This document shows, piece after piece, positions 1 through 8,416 of a stretch of DNA of 64,000 nucleotides. The DNA comes from VRUE01 sp963702955 (GTDB lineage: Bacteria > Actinomycetota > Thermoleophilia > Solirubrobacterales > 70-9). Each line of letters opens with the position of its first letter. Positions within the stretch are counted from its first letter, which is position 1. Made by a program: the position numbers and the translations under genes. The notes below the pieces were generated by a model. The model ran no database searches and had not been told where the DNA came from. It was given only the letters and a program-made list of their open reading frames with translations. Location of the stretch: assembly GCA_963702955.1 (NCBI GenBank), contig OY969774.1:2356001-2420000 (forward strand). The letters are read 5' to 3'.

Positions 1-454
1 GGCGGCCGACCTCGATGTGGCTCTTCATGATCCGCTGCCGCTCCTCGGCCGGCAGCCCGTACCAGCGACGCTGCTTGACCATCGGGTAGAGGAACAGGTA
101 CTTGCGCTCGGAGACGCAGATCTCGGGCCGGGCGCCCTCGTCGGAGTAGGGCGAGCGTTTGGTCATCGAGAGGAACGAGTGGGGGGTCTCGGCCCACTTC
201 GCCAGGCCGCTCTGGCCGAGGACGACGTGGAAGGTGTGGAGGTCGTCGAGGTTGGGGCTCTGGCTGAGCAGGACCAGGTCAACGTCGCCGCGCGTGCCTA
301 TGGTTGAGTAGGCGCGCAGCGAGCGGTCGAGGGCAAAATCCTCGCAGGCGGCTAGGAACTCCTGCTTGTCGGCGGCCCGAAGGTCGGCGTCGCGGCGGCG
401 CCACTCGGGGTCGATCTTGAAAAACGTGAACTTGGCGAACGTGCGGTCGGCCAC
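1..454 (-). CDS. hemQ: Coproheme decarboxylase HemQ (chlorite dismutase family), 3' end missing
   Basis: The reverse strand reads as a chlorite-dismutase-fold protein that runs off the left edge. Visible stretches include FTFFKIDPEWRRRDAD near the N-terminus, LRAYSTIGTRGDVDLVLLSQ, then ERKYLFLYPMVKQRRWYGL and EERQRIMKSHIEVG at the edge. The YPMVK...WYGLP block and the MKSHIEVGR block are typical of actinobacterial HemQ, which converts coproheme III to heme b in the cytoplasm (family knowledge). The start is uncertain: GTG at 454 gives an N-terminus beginning ADRTFAKFTFFK. The frame stays open further upstream only because it runs into the palindromic repeats at 500-655. The C-terminal part, with the proximal heme histidine, is outside the window. 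The gene is divergent from the membrane protein at 441..2510, and the proposed starts overlap by a few bases, so one of them is probably slightly wrong. Confidence 0.85.
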   Translation of the reverse strand, partial: MADRTFAKFTFFKIDPEWRRRDADLRAADKQEFLAACEDFALDRSLRAYSTIGTRGDVDLVLLSQSPNLDDLHTFHVVLGQSGLAKWAETPHSFLSMTKRSPYSDEGARPEICVSERKYLFLYPMVKQRRWYGLPAEERQRIMKSHIEVGR

Positions 455-2510
455 TCGGTGGAAGATAGCGGTCGTCTGTGTCTCTCTGGGAGGGGTGGCA
501 GGAGTCGGGTGGGGGGTTCCGCTTAACTTTTTCGGTGAGGGATCGACGGGGAGCGGGCAGGGGTCTCCACTTAACTTTTTCGGTGTTGCGTCTGCGGCTG
601 TCCGCGATTCAGCTGCCGAAAAAGTACAAGACGTTCCGACCCCTACCCGCTCCCCGCCCACCCGCGTCACTCTTGCTCTGCTTCCCCGGGGCACCAAGGT
701 GAAGCAGCTTTCAAGCCAAGGCCTGGCGCCGGGCTTGCTTTCAGCCGGCTTGGGCTCCATCCCTGCCGAGCAGACCTACCTGGACATCGGCCAGGGCAAC
801 CGGGTCTTCGACTCGCTCTATGACTCCCAGCTTCCGGAATCCGAGCGCTGCGGGCCGGGTTTTTGGCGCGCTGTGGATGAACGAGCTGACTCCGCTCCCG
901 CGGAAATCGTTCCGGGCTTGCTTTTTTCGACCCTTCAAGCGGCCGGTGTCGGGGTGCGGGTGGGGGTCGGAACGTCTTGTACTTTTTCGGCAATCCAATC
1001 TCGGACGGCAAGCGGCGATTCAGCGAAAAAGTTAAGTGGAGGCCCCCACCCGCACCCCGCCCAAACCTTTGTGGTCGAGAACACGACCGCCCGGCACCTA
1101 AGGCGCCTGGCAGTCGGTTTGCGCGGGGACGACCTGCTGATCGCAATCGAGAGACCGCCCCCGCCGAAGAACCACGCCCTCTCGATCGGCATAGCCGGCC
1201 GCGGCTTCGACGGAAACCTCACCTCCGACAGCACCCGCACGAACGGCTACGTCCTCTCGACCGACATCGCCCCGACGATCTTGGAGAGATTCGGGATCGC
1301 GGTTCCGTCGCAGATGTCGGGCCAACCGATCCGCTCCGAGGGAGCGGCCGACGCCGCCGCGGTCGAATCGCTCGGCGAGCGGATGGCGGAGATCTCCGCA
1401 CGGCGCGCGCCGGTGATCGGCCTCGCCCTGGCGATCTGGCTCGGGGCGCTGGCCCTGGCGATCGCCGCGAGCCGCGGCCGGGCGGCGCGCTTCGGGCTCG
1501 AGCTGGTCGGGCTCGCCGTCGTCTACCTGCCGCTGGTCCTCTTGTTCGGCGCGGCGCTCGAACCGAGCCTGGCGGCCGAACAGGCGCTGGCGGTCGCAGG
1601 CGCGCCGCTGCTCGCGCTCCTCACCCTGCTCGCCCTGCGCGGCTACCGCGCGCTCGCGGTCGCCTCGGCGGTCACGGTGCTCGCCTACGCGGCCGACATG
1701 ATCGCCGGCTCGCCGCTCACCTCGCTCTCCCTGCTCGGCCCCAACCCCGCCCTCGGCGTCCGCTTCTACGGGATCGGCAACGAGCTCGAGGCTCTGCTCG
1801 CCGTGCTGGTGATCGCCGGCACCGGCGCCGCCCTGACCGGCTTTCGGGAGGACGTGCCGTCGATTCGCGGCCCATATGAACCGCGAATCGACGGCACGTC
1901 GGACGGGATGGAGGCACGGCGGCGGGGCGCGGCGGTCTTCCTCGTCGTCGGTCTCGGGTTCGCGTTCGTGTTCGCCGCCGGGCGGTTTGGGGCCGACGTC
2001 GGCGCGGCGATCGTGCTGCCGGTCGGCGCCGCCGCCGCGGCGGCGGCGATCGCCGCCCGGCGGCGGCGCACCATGCTGCTCGTCGTCGCCGCGCCGATCG
2101 CCGTGCTCTGCCTGCTCGCCCTGATCGACCTGGTCAGCGGCGCCAACGCCCACCTGACCCGCTCGGTGCTCGACGCCGGCGGCCTCAACGACCTCGCCGA
2201 CGTCGCCCAGCGGCGCCTGCAGCTCTCCGCCCACAGCTTCGCCCGCCCGATCCTGCTCGCCTTCATGCCGCTGCTCGTCGCCGCGGCGGCGCTGGCGGTC
2301 GCCCGCCGCGATCTCCTCGCCGCCTGGCTGCACGGCCGTCCGGCGATGCGGGCCGGGCTGATCGGCGCCGTCGCGGCGACCGTGGTCGGCACCCTCGCCA
2401 ACGACTCCGGCGCCCTCCTGCTCGAGATCGGTACCGCCTATTTGCTCGTCTTCGTCGCCTTCGTCTGGGCCGAGAGCGACCGCCCGGAAACGGCCCGGGG
2501 CATCGTCTAG
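441..2510 (+). CDS. Secreted/membrane alkaline-phosphatase-like protein with in-frame repeat insertions
   Basis: A protein of about 689 residues. GTG at 441 gives a plausible signal peptide (MRSATRWKIAVVCVSLGG); GTG 495 is an alternative. The first third is extracytoplasmic. It contains a SIPAEQTYLDIGQGNRV segment and a TDIAPTILERFGIAVP segment, the latter resembling the end of an alkaline-phosphatase/sulfatase-type fold. The last ~350 residues are about ten hydrophobic helices. Similar uncharacterised proteins occur in this lineage by my recollection; no function can be assigned. Oddities: three repeat insertions lie inside the frame (548-655, 950-1059 and 1851-1900) plus a half copy at 500-541. 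They encode the low-information tracts PLNFFG...EKVQDVP, GTSCTFS...KKLSGG and DVPSIRG...RIDGTS. A TLALLPRGT block expected right after a signal peptide is pushed away from it by the first insertion. The following glycosyltransferase starts a few bases after this stop. Confidence 0.7.
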   Translation: MRSATRWKIAVVCVSLGGVAGVGWGVPLNFFGEGSTGSGQGSPLNFFGVASAAVRDSAAEKVQDVPTPTRSPPTRVTLALLPRGTKVKQLSSQGLAPGLLSAGLGSIPAEQTYLDIGQGNRVFDSLYDSQLPESERCGPGFWRAVDERADSAPAEIVPGLLFSTLQAAGVGVRVGVGTSCTFSAIQSRTASGDSAKKLSGGPHPHPAQTFVVENTTARHLRRLAVGLRGDDLLIAIERPPPPKNHALSIGIAGRGFDGNLTSDSTRTNGYVLSTDIAPTILERFGIAVPSQMSGQPIRSEGAADAAAVESLGERMAEISARRAPVIGLALAIWLGALALAIAASRGRAARFGLELVGLAVVYLPLVLLFGAALEPSLAAEQALAVAGAPLLALLTLLALRGYRALAVASAVTVLAYAADMIAGSPLTSLSLLGPNPALGVRFYGIGNELEALLAVLVIAGTGAALTGFREDVPSIRGPYEPRIDGTSDGMEARRRGAAVFLVVGLGFAFVFAAGRFGADVGAAIVLPVGAAAAAAAIAARRRRTMLLVVAAPIAVLCLLALIDLVSGANAHLTRSVLDAGGLNDLADVAQRRLQLSAHSFARPILLAFMPLLVAAAALAVARRDLLAAWLHGRPAMRAGLIGAVAATVVGTLANDSGALLLEIGTAYLLVFVAFVWAESDRPETARGIV
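500..541 (-). repeat. Half copy of palindromic repeat family 2
   Basis: The reverse complement of this stretch carries GAAAAAGTTAAGCGGAACCCC, matching the right half of the family 2 element with one change (AAGCGG for AAGTGG). No matching left half is visible next to it; a complete copy starts at 548. It may be a truncated element or the scar of a rearranged one. It lies in the N-terminal coding part of the gene at 441..2510. Confidence 0.6.
548..655 (-). repeat. Palindromic repeat family 2, copy 1
   Basis: On the reverse strand this reads GGGGAGCGGGTAGGGGTC, then GGAACGTCTTGTACTTTTTC, a loop of about 36 nt, then GAAAAAGTTAAGTGGA and GACCCCTGCCCGCTCCCC. The outer arms pair along their whole length with one A/T plus G/T style wobble region. 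The inner CTTTTTCG and CGAAAAAG also pair, so the copy folds as one long hairpin. The same inner sequences recur at 950-1059 and 36340-36452 with different but again self-complementary outer arms. It is read through in frame by the host gene. Confidence 0.8.
950..1059 (+). repeat. Palindromic repeat family 2, copy 2
   Basis: The left arm GGGGTGCGGGTGGGGGTC and right arm GGCCCCCACCCGCACCCC are complementary. Between them are the conserved blocks GGAACGTCTTGTACTTTTTC and GAAAAAGTTAAGTGG, separated by a loop. It is inserted in frame in the gene at 441..2510, where it encodes GTSCTFSAIQ...SAKKLSGG. Its orientation is opposite to copy 1 relative to the host gene, and both directions are open in the frame used. 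Confidence 0.8.
1851..1900. repeat. Palindromic repeat family 1, copy a (50 bp)
   Basis: The 20-base arm GACGTGCCGTCGATTCGCGG and its perfect reverse complement flank a 10-base loop containing CATATG. Length is exactly 50 bp, as in the other four copies. In the host gene it encodes DVPSIRG...RIDGTS within a cytoplasmic-looking loop between membrane helices. Confidence 0.85.
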
Positions 2511-2512
2511 GC

Positions 2513-4843
2513 TTGTCGTTCGTGCGAATTGCTCTCGTCTCGCCATATTCCTGGAGCTACCAGGGCGGCGTCAACCGGCACGTCGAGGCGCTCGCCGAGG
2601 AGTTCCTCGGCCGGGGCCATCACGTCCGCGTCCTCGCTCCCTTCGACCCTCCCGACCGTCTCAGCCGGGTGCTGCACCGCGCGCCGGCCGAGGCGGAGGC
2701 GATGCCCGACTACCTGGTGCCGCTGGGCCGCACGGCGGGGTTCTCGGCCAACGGCGCCGTCTCCAACCTCGCCCCCTTCCCGGCCGGCGGCGTCCTCGCC
2801 CCGCGCCGCGAGGTCCGTCAGGGCCGTTTCGACGTCATCCACATCCACGAGCCGGTCGTGCCGCTGGTCGGCTGGAACGCGGCGCTCGGCGCACGCACGC
2901 CCACCGTCGGCACCTTCCATGCCTACTCGACCAAGGCGATCCCCAACCACATCGCCTCGGCGCTGGGCGCGCGGCGCGTCTTCAACCGGCTCTCGGCCCG
3001 GATCGCCGTCTCCGAGGCCGCCGCCTGGACCGGTCGCCGCTGGTTCGGCGGTCGCTACGAGATCGTCCCCAACGGGGTCAACGTCGAGGCCGCTCCGGAG
3101 GGGCCGAAGCCGCCGAGCGGGGAGCTGCGAGTCCTGTTCGTCGGCCGGCCCGAGGAGCGCAAGGGGCTGCCGGTCCTGCTGCGCGCCTTCGAAGCGCTGG
3201 TCGAGCACGTGCCGGCCCGGCTGACAGTGATCGGGGCCGAGCGCGACGACGTGCTGCGCTACCTGGCCGACCCGGAGGCGATGCGCTGGATCGACGTCCG
3301 CGGCCGCGTCTCCGGCGAGCGCCTGTGGGAGTCGCTGCACGCCGCCGACGTGCTCTGCGCCCCGTCGCTGGCGGGCGAGAGCTTCGGCATGGTCCTGACC
3401 GAGGCGTTCGCCGCGGGCACGCCCGCGATCGCCTCGGCGATCGCCGGCTACAGCGACGTGGTCAGCGACGGGGTCGACGGCGTTCTCGTCCCGCCGGGCG
3501 ATCCGCAGCGCCTCGCCGAGGAGCTGCAGCGCGCCCACCACGAGCCCGAGCGCCTCGCGGCGATGGGCGAGGCGGCGCGCGAGAGCGCCAAGCGCTACGC
3601 CTGGCCGCGGGTCGCCGATCGCGTCACCGAGGTCTACGAGCGGGCGATCGAGGCGCCGGCCCCGTCAACCGCGGGCGAGCGCGTCGCCCACTGGGCCGGC
3701 GTCCGCCCCGGCGACGGCGGGCCGCCGAGTCCGCCCCGGCGGCTGCCCTCGCTCGACCCGCCGCTTGCGCAAACGGATGGCCGCGGCCGCCGCATCGCCC
3801 GCCGCGCCGGCCTCGCCGTCGCCGGCGCCCTCGGGATCGGCCTGACCGCGCTCGCCGCGGAGAAGATCGGCGTCGACAACGTCGTCGCCAGCATCGTCCG
3901 CTCCAACCTGACCTGGGTGCTGGTGGCCTGCGGCCTGATGGCCCTCTCGCTCTTCTTTCGCGCCGCCTCCTGGTACGCGATCGTGCGCGCGGCGCTGCCC
4001 AACCGGCCGGTCCGTCGCCGCGACGTCACCTCGGCGACGATGATCGGCGTGCTGATGTCGGCGACCCTGCCGGCGCGCCTCGGCGAGCCGGCGCGTGCGA
4101 TGACCCTGGCCCGCCGCACCGGCCGGATGCGGGAGACCTTCCCGGTCCTGCTCGGCACCCTGGTCTCGCAGACGATGCTCAACCTTCTCGCCCTGGTGCT
4201 GCTGGGCGTGATCATCGTCTCCAGCACCGATCTCTTCCACTCCAGCACCGAGAAGCTGTTCGTCTTCAGCTTCATACCGCTGGCTCTGCTCCTCGTCGTT
4301 CTCGTCGCGCCGGCCCTGATGCGCCGCAACGGCAACGGCCGCCTCGCCCGGATCGGCGCCGCGATGCACCGGGCGCTGCTACAGGTCCGGGCCGGCCTGA
4401 CGGTTTTCCGCAAGCCTCGCCAGGGCGCCCTTGCCGCCGCCGCCCAGCTCGGCGCCTGGGCGATCCAGCTCGCCTCCTGCTGGGCGCTGCTGGCGGCGCT
4501 CGGCCTCAGCGACCAGGCCGGGATCGGCGCCGCCGCCGCGGTCCTCTTCGCGGTCAACGTCACCGCGGTCGTCCCCGCGACCCCGTCCAACATCGGCGTC
4601 TTCCAGCTGGCGGTGATCAGCGTCCTGCACACCGGCTTCGGCGTCAGCACCGCCGACGCCCTCGCCTACGGCGTGATCCTGCAGGCGGTCGAGATCGCCA
4701 CCGCCGTCGCCCTCGGCCTCCCGGCCCTGGTGCGAGAGGGCCTCACCTGGAGCGACCTTCGCGTCCAAGCTCTCTCAGCCTCGCCGGTGCGCTTGCAGCC
4801 GAACCCACCCGCTCGCGACTCGGGCGAACGGATCGGCGCCTAA
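2513..4843 (+). CDS. PimA-like glycosyltransferase family 4 fused to a lysylphosphatidylglycerol-synthase-type membrane domain
   Basis: A 776-residue fusion. Residues ~1-385 are a GT-B fold glycosyltransferase: RIALVSPYSWSYQGGVNRHV at the start, HIHEPVVPL, LRVLFVGRPEERKGL, and the nucleotide-sugar motif ESFGMVLTEAFAAGTPAIAS. PimA-type enzymes mannosylate phosphatidylinositol at the inner membrane face (family knowledge). Residues ~425-745 carry about seven hydrophobic helices with MSATLPARLGEPARAM and AVVPATPSNIGVFQLA. These match the LPG_synthase_TM/UPF0104 family of lipid flippase-like proteins. The join, near residue 390-425, is a proline/arginine-rich linker. TTG 2513 and GTG 2522 are both possible starts. 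The fusion suggests that one protein both builds and translocates a glycolipid; that coupling is inference. Confidence 0.85.
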   Translation: MSFVRIALVSPYSWSYQGGVNRHVEALAEEFLGRGHHVRVLAPFDPPDRLSRVLHRAPAEAEAMPDYLVPLGRTAGFSANGAVSNLAPFPAGGVLAPRREVRQGRFDVIHIHEPVVPLVGWNAALGARTPTVGTFHAYSTKAIPNHIASALGARRVFNRLSARIAVSEAAAWTGRRWFGGRYEIVPNGVNVEAAPEGPKPPSGELRVLFVGRPEERKGLPVLLRAFEALVEHVPARLTVIGAERDDVLRYLADPEAMRWIDVRGRVSGERLWESLHAADVLCAPSLAGESFGMVLTEAFAAGTPAIASAIAGYSDVVSDGVDGVLVPPGDPQRLAEELQRAHHEPERLAAMGEAARESAKRYAWPRVADRVTEVYERAIEAPAPSTAGERVAHWAGVRPGDGGPPSPPRRLPSLDPPLAQTDGRGRRIARRAGLAVAGALGIGLTALAAEKIGVDNVVASIVRSNLTWVLVACGLMALSLFFRAASWYAIVRAALPNRPVRRRDVTSATMIGVLMSATLPARLGEPARAMTLARRTGRMRETFPVLLGTLVSQTMLNLLALVLLGVIIVSSTDLFHSSTEKLFVFSFIPLALLLVVLVAPALMRRNGNGRLARIGAAMHRALLQVRAGLTVFRKPRQGALAAAAQLGAWAIQLASCWALLAALGLSDQAGIGAAAAVLFAVNVTAVVPATPSNIGVFQLAVISVLHTGFGVSTADALAYGVILQAVEIATAVALGLPALVREGLTWSDLRVQALSASPVRLQPNPPARDSGERIGA

Positions 4844-7800
4844 CTCTCGACCGGCTCGCGCTCCGGCGGCAGCGCGCCGCCGCGATCAGTCCCGGCGATC
4901 AGTTCGTCCGGCGCTTTCTCCTCCGGAATGAAGCCCGACTTCATCCCGAAGTAGACCGCCTGCGGGTGGTGGGCGACGATCGCCACCGTCGACTGCTCGG
5001 GCAGCACCGCGTAGCCGCCGGAGAGGGTCATCCCGATCTCTTCGAGGTCGAGCAGGCGCCAGACCTTCTCGTGCTCGGACTGGTCCGGGCAGGCGGGGTA
5101 GCCCCACGAGTAGCGGCGGCCCTGGTCGGCGTCGATGCCGAGCTCCCGCCTGACCCGCGCGTGCAGCCACTCGGCCAGGCCCTCGGCCGACTGCACACCG
5201 AGCCCGTGGACGAAGAGCTGCTCGGCGAACTCGCCTTCGCGCTCCAAGTGCTCGATCAGCTCGGTCACCTCGGGGCCGACGGTGACGCCCTGCAGGGCGA
5301 CGACGTCGCGTTCGCCGCTGTCCAGCGGGCGGTAGAAGTCGGCGAGGCAGATCCGATCGTGCTTCGGCTGGCGCGGGAAGACCAGCCGCTCCAGCTCGCG
5401 CTCGGGGTCCTCCGGGTCGAAGACGACCAGCTCGTTGCCGTCGGCGTTGCAGGGGAAGTAGCCGAGCCGCGCCCGCGGCCGCAGATAGTCCTGCTCGCGC
5501 CACATCCGCTCCAGCCGCGGCGCGAAGCCCTCCTCCTCGGCCGTGCCCTCGACCAGCTCCCGCCAGGCCTCGCCCTTGACCCCTTTGCCGCCCCAGTGCA
5601 GCTTGAAGAGGACGTGGCGGTCGAGGTAGGGGAAGACCTCGTCGAGGTCAACGTCGACCTCGCGCGCGCTGAGGTACGGCGGCTCGGGGATCGGGTTGTC
5701 GGTGCGGGCGGCGGAGCGCACGCCGGCGTCGCTGGTCGGCGGCCCGTCGTCGACGACCGCCGGCTTCTCGCGCAGCTGCTGCGCCTCGCCGCGGATCCGC
5801 TCGACCAGCGCCGCTCGCGCCTCCTCGTCGACCAGGGCGTCCATCGTGTCGAGCCCCTGGAAGGCGTCCTTGCAGTAGAAGACGCCGGGCTCGTAGACGT
5901 CGTCGGAGTCCTTGCCGCCGGGGTAGAGGGTGCGGCGGCCGAAGTCGCGGTTGATCGCGGCGCCGCCGATCAGCACCGGGAAGGAGAGCCCGCGCTGGTG
6001 CAGCTCCTGGACGCAGATCGGCATCTGCTTCGAGGTCGAGACGAGCAGCGCCGAGAGGCCGATCGCGTCGGCCTCGTTCTCGACCGCGGCTTCGATGATC
6101 GCGTCGATCGGGACCTGCTTGCCGAGATCGACGACGGTGTAGCCGTTGTTGGTGAGGATCGTGTTGACCAGCGACTTGCCGATGTCGTGGACGTCGCCGA
6201 ACACGGTCGCGATCACGACCTTGCCCTTGCTGTGCCCCTCGATCCGGTCGAGGTAGTTCTCCAGCCGCGCCACGGCGCGCTTCATCACTTCGGCCGACTG
6301 CAGGACGAAGGGCAGGATCAGTTCGCCGGCGCCGAACTTGTCGCCGACCTCCTTCATCGCCGGCAGCAGCACCTCGTTCAAGGTCGGGACGGCGCCGATC
6401 TTCTCGTTGCAGCGGTCGATCCAGTCCTCGACGCCGTCCTTCTTGCGGCGCAGGATGTGCCAGTGCAGGGCCTCCTCGGGCTCCATGCCCTCGGTCGGGT
6501 CGCCCACCTCCTCGGCGGCCTCCTCGCCCTTCGACTCGAAGTGGGCGATGAAGCGCTCCAGCGCGTCCTCGCGCCGGTCGAACACCAGGTCGTCGGTCAG
6601 CTCGCGCTCTTCCTCGGAGATCTCCGAGTAGGGGGTGATGTGGTTCGGGTTGACCATCGCCAGGTCGAGCCCGGCCTCGACGCAGTGGTGGAGGAAGACC
6701 GAGTTGAGCACCGCGCGGGCCGGCTGGCCGACGCCGAAGGAGACGTTGGAGACGCCGAGCGAGGTCTTCACGCCGGGGATCTCGGCCTTGATCCGGCGGA
6801 TCCCCTCGATCGTCTCGACCGCCGAGGGCTTCCACTCGGGCTCGCCGGTGGTCAGGGTGAAGGTCAGCGCGTCGAAGATCAGCGCCTCGGGGTCGAGCCC
6901 GTGCTCGGAGCAGGCGATCTCGCGGATCCGCTTGGCGATCTCGACCTTGCGCTCGGCCGTCTTCGCCATCCCGACCTCGTCGATCGTCAGCGCGATCAGC
7001 GCCGCGCCGTGGGCCTTCGCCAGCGGCACGACGACGTCGGCCTTGTCGCGGCCCGCCTCGAGGTTGATCGAGTTGACGATCGCCCGGCCGGGGATCTTCT
7101 CCAGCGCCGCCTCGATCACCTCGGGCTCGGTCGAGTCGACCTGGATCGGCGCCGGCTGGGTCAGCGAGATCCGCTCGACCACGGCCACCATCTGCGCGTC
7201 CTCGTCGGCGCGCTCGGTCAGCGCCACGCAGACGTCGAGCACGTGGGCGCCGCCTTCGACCTGGTCTTCGGCGACCTGGACGAGGCCGTCGTAGTCGTCG
7301 GCCAGCAGCAGCTCCTTCGCCTTTTTCGAGCCCTGCGAGTTGACCCGCTCGCCGACCAGGGTCGGGCGCGGCTCCTGGACCAGCGGGGTCGAGGTCATCA
7401 TCGAGGAGACCTCGATCGCGCCCGGCGCCGGGCGCTCGCCCGGGACGCGGCCGTCGACCCGCTCGCGGATCGCCGCGATGTGCTCGGGGGTGGTCCCGCA
7501 GCAGCCGCCGACGATCCCGACCCCGTAGCGCTCGACGAACTCGCCCAGCGTCGCCGCCAGCGGCTCGGGCCGTTCGGGGAAGATCGTCTCGCCGTCGGGG
7601 CCCTGCAGCGGCAGCCCGGCGTTGGGGATGCAGTGGACCGGCAGCGGGCTGTTCTCGCCGAGGAAGCGGATCGCGTCGCGCATGTCCTCCGGCCCGGTCG
7701 AGCAGTTGAGCCCGATCACGTCAACGTCGAGCGCCGCCAGCGTCGTCAGCACCGCCCGGATGTCGGTGCCGAGCAGCATCTTGCCGCCGTTGGGGAGGAG

Positions 7801-8376
7801 CGAGACGCTGGTCTGGATCGGCAGCCGCCGCCCGGTCTGCGCGAACGCTTCGCGGGCGCCGAAGATCGCCGCCTTGACCTCGAGGATGTCCTGCGCGGTC
7901 TCGACGATGATCAGGTCGGCGCCGCCTTCGACGAGGCCGCGCGCCTGCTCGGCGAAGACCTCGACCAGGCGGGCGAAGGAGATGTCGCCGAGGGTCGGGT
8001 CGTCGGAGGCGGGGAGGAAGCCGGTCGGCCCGATCGAGCCGGCGACGAAGCGCTCCTCGCCGGCCGCCCGGCGGGCGATCTGCGCGGCTTTGACGTTGAT
8101 CTCGAGCGTCTCCTCGCCGAGCCCCCACTCTTCGAGCTTCAGCCGCGAGCCCTGGAAGCTGTCGGTCTCGATCACCTCGGCGCCGGCCTCCAGCATCGAG
8201 GCGTGGACGCCCTCGATCACGTCGGGGCGGTTGAGGACGAGCGCCTCGTGGCATTTGCCGAGCAGGCCGCCGTAGTCCTCCTGCGTGAGGTCGAACTGCT
8301 CCAGGGTCGCGCCCATGCCGCCGTCGAAGACGACGACGCGTTCCCCGGTTGCGGCTATGTAGTCACGGTCTGCCAT
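4840..8376 (-). CDS. metH: Cobalamin-dependent methionine synthase
   Basis: About 1,178 residues, full length for MetH, which transfers a methyl group from methyltetrahydrofolate through cobalamin to homocysteine. Domains in order: homocysteine methyltransferase (1-~310) with zinc-ligand regions GLNCSTGPEDM (~221) and GGCCGTTPEH (~292); pterin-binding domain (~330-600) with GERVNSQGSKK; B12 cap and B12-binding domains (~620-870) with the cobalamin signature GDVHDIGK (~725); and a C-terminal AdoMet activation domain ending in RRYSWGYPACPDQSEHEKVW and the HHPQAVYFGMKSGF block. ATG 8376 is preferred because the frame upstream runs antisense over the divergent tatD start. Base composition is that of its neighbours. 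Confidence 0.96.
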   Translation of the reverse strand: MADRDYIAATGERVVVFDGGMGATLEQFDLTQEDYGGLLGKCHEALVLNRPDVIEGVHASMLEAGAEVIETDSFQGSRLKLEEWGLGEETLEINVKAAQIARRAAGEERFVAGSIGPTGFLPASDDPTLGDISFARLVEVFAEQARGLVEGGADLIIVETAQDILEVKAAIFGAREAFAQTGRRLPIQTSVSLLPNGGKMLLGTDIRAVLTTLAALDVDVIGLNCSTGPEDMRDAIRFLGENSPLPVHCIPNAGLPLQGPDGETIFPERPEPLAATLGEFVERYGVGIVGGCCGTTPEHIAAIRERVDGRVPGERPAPGAIEVSSMMTSTPLVQEPRPTLVGERVNSQGSKKAKELLLADDYDGLVQVAEDQVEGGAHVLDVCVALTERADEDAQMVAVVERISLTQPAPIQVDSTEPEVIEAALEKIPGRAIVNSINLEAGRDKADVVVPLAKAHGAALIALTIDEVGMAKTAERKVEIAKRIREIACSEHGLDPEALIFDALTFTLTTGEPEWKPSAVETIEGIRRIKAEIPGVKTSLGVSNVSFGVGQPARAVLNSVFLHHCVEAGLDLAMVNPNHITPYSEISEEERELTDDLVFDRREDALERFIAHFESKGEEAAEEVGDPTEGMEPEEALHWHILRRKKDGVEDWIDRCNEKIGAVPTLNEVLLPAMKEVGDKFGAGELILPFVLQSAEVMKRAVARLENYLDRIEGHSKGKVVIATVFGDVHDIGKSLVNTILTNNGYTVVDLGKQVPIDAIIEAAVENEADAIGLSALLVSTSKQMPICVQELHQRGLSFPVLIGGAAINRDFGRRTLYPGGKDSDDVYEPGVFYCKDAFQGLDTMDALVDEEARAALVERIRGEAQQLREKPAVVDDGPPTSDAGVRSAARTDNPIPEPPYLSAREVDVDLDEVFPYLDRHVLFKLHWGGKGVKGEAWRELVEGTAEEEGFAPRLERMWREQDYLRPRARLGYFPCNADGNELVVFDPEDPERELERLVFPRQPKHDRICLADFYRPLDSGERDVVALQGVTVGPEVTELIEHLEREGEFAEQLFVHGLGVQSAEGLAEWLHARVRRELGIDADQGRRYSWGYPACPDQSEHEKVWRLLDLEEIGMTLSGGYAVLPEQSTVAIVAHHPQAVYFGMKSGFIPEEKAPDELIAGTDRGGALPPEREPVES

Positions 8377-8416
8377 CGTCAGAGGGAGGCTAGCGAGGTT
8401 AGGGTTGGGCACGCCG

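Noticed and set aside
1098..2546. A 482-codon frame on the - strand
   Set aside because: Antisense of the membrane protein gene at 441..2510, rich in Asp/Arg/Gly/Gln with no recognisable motif.
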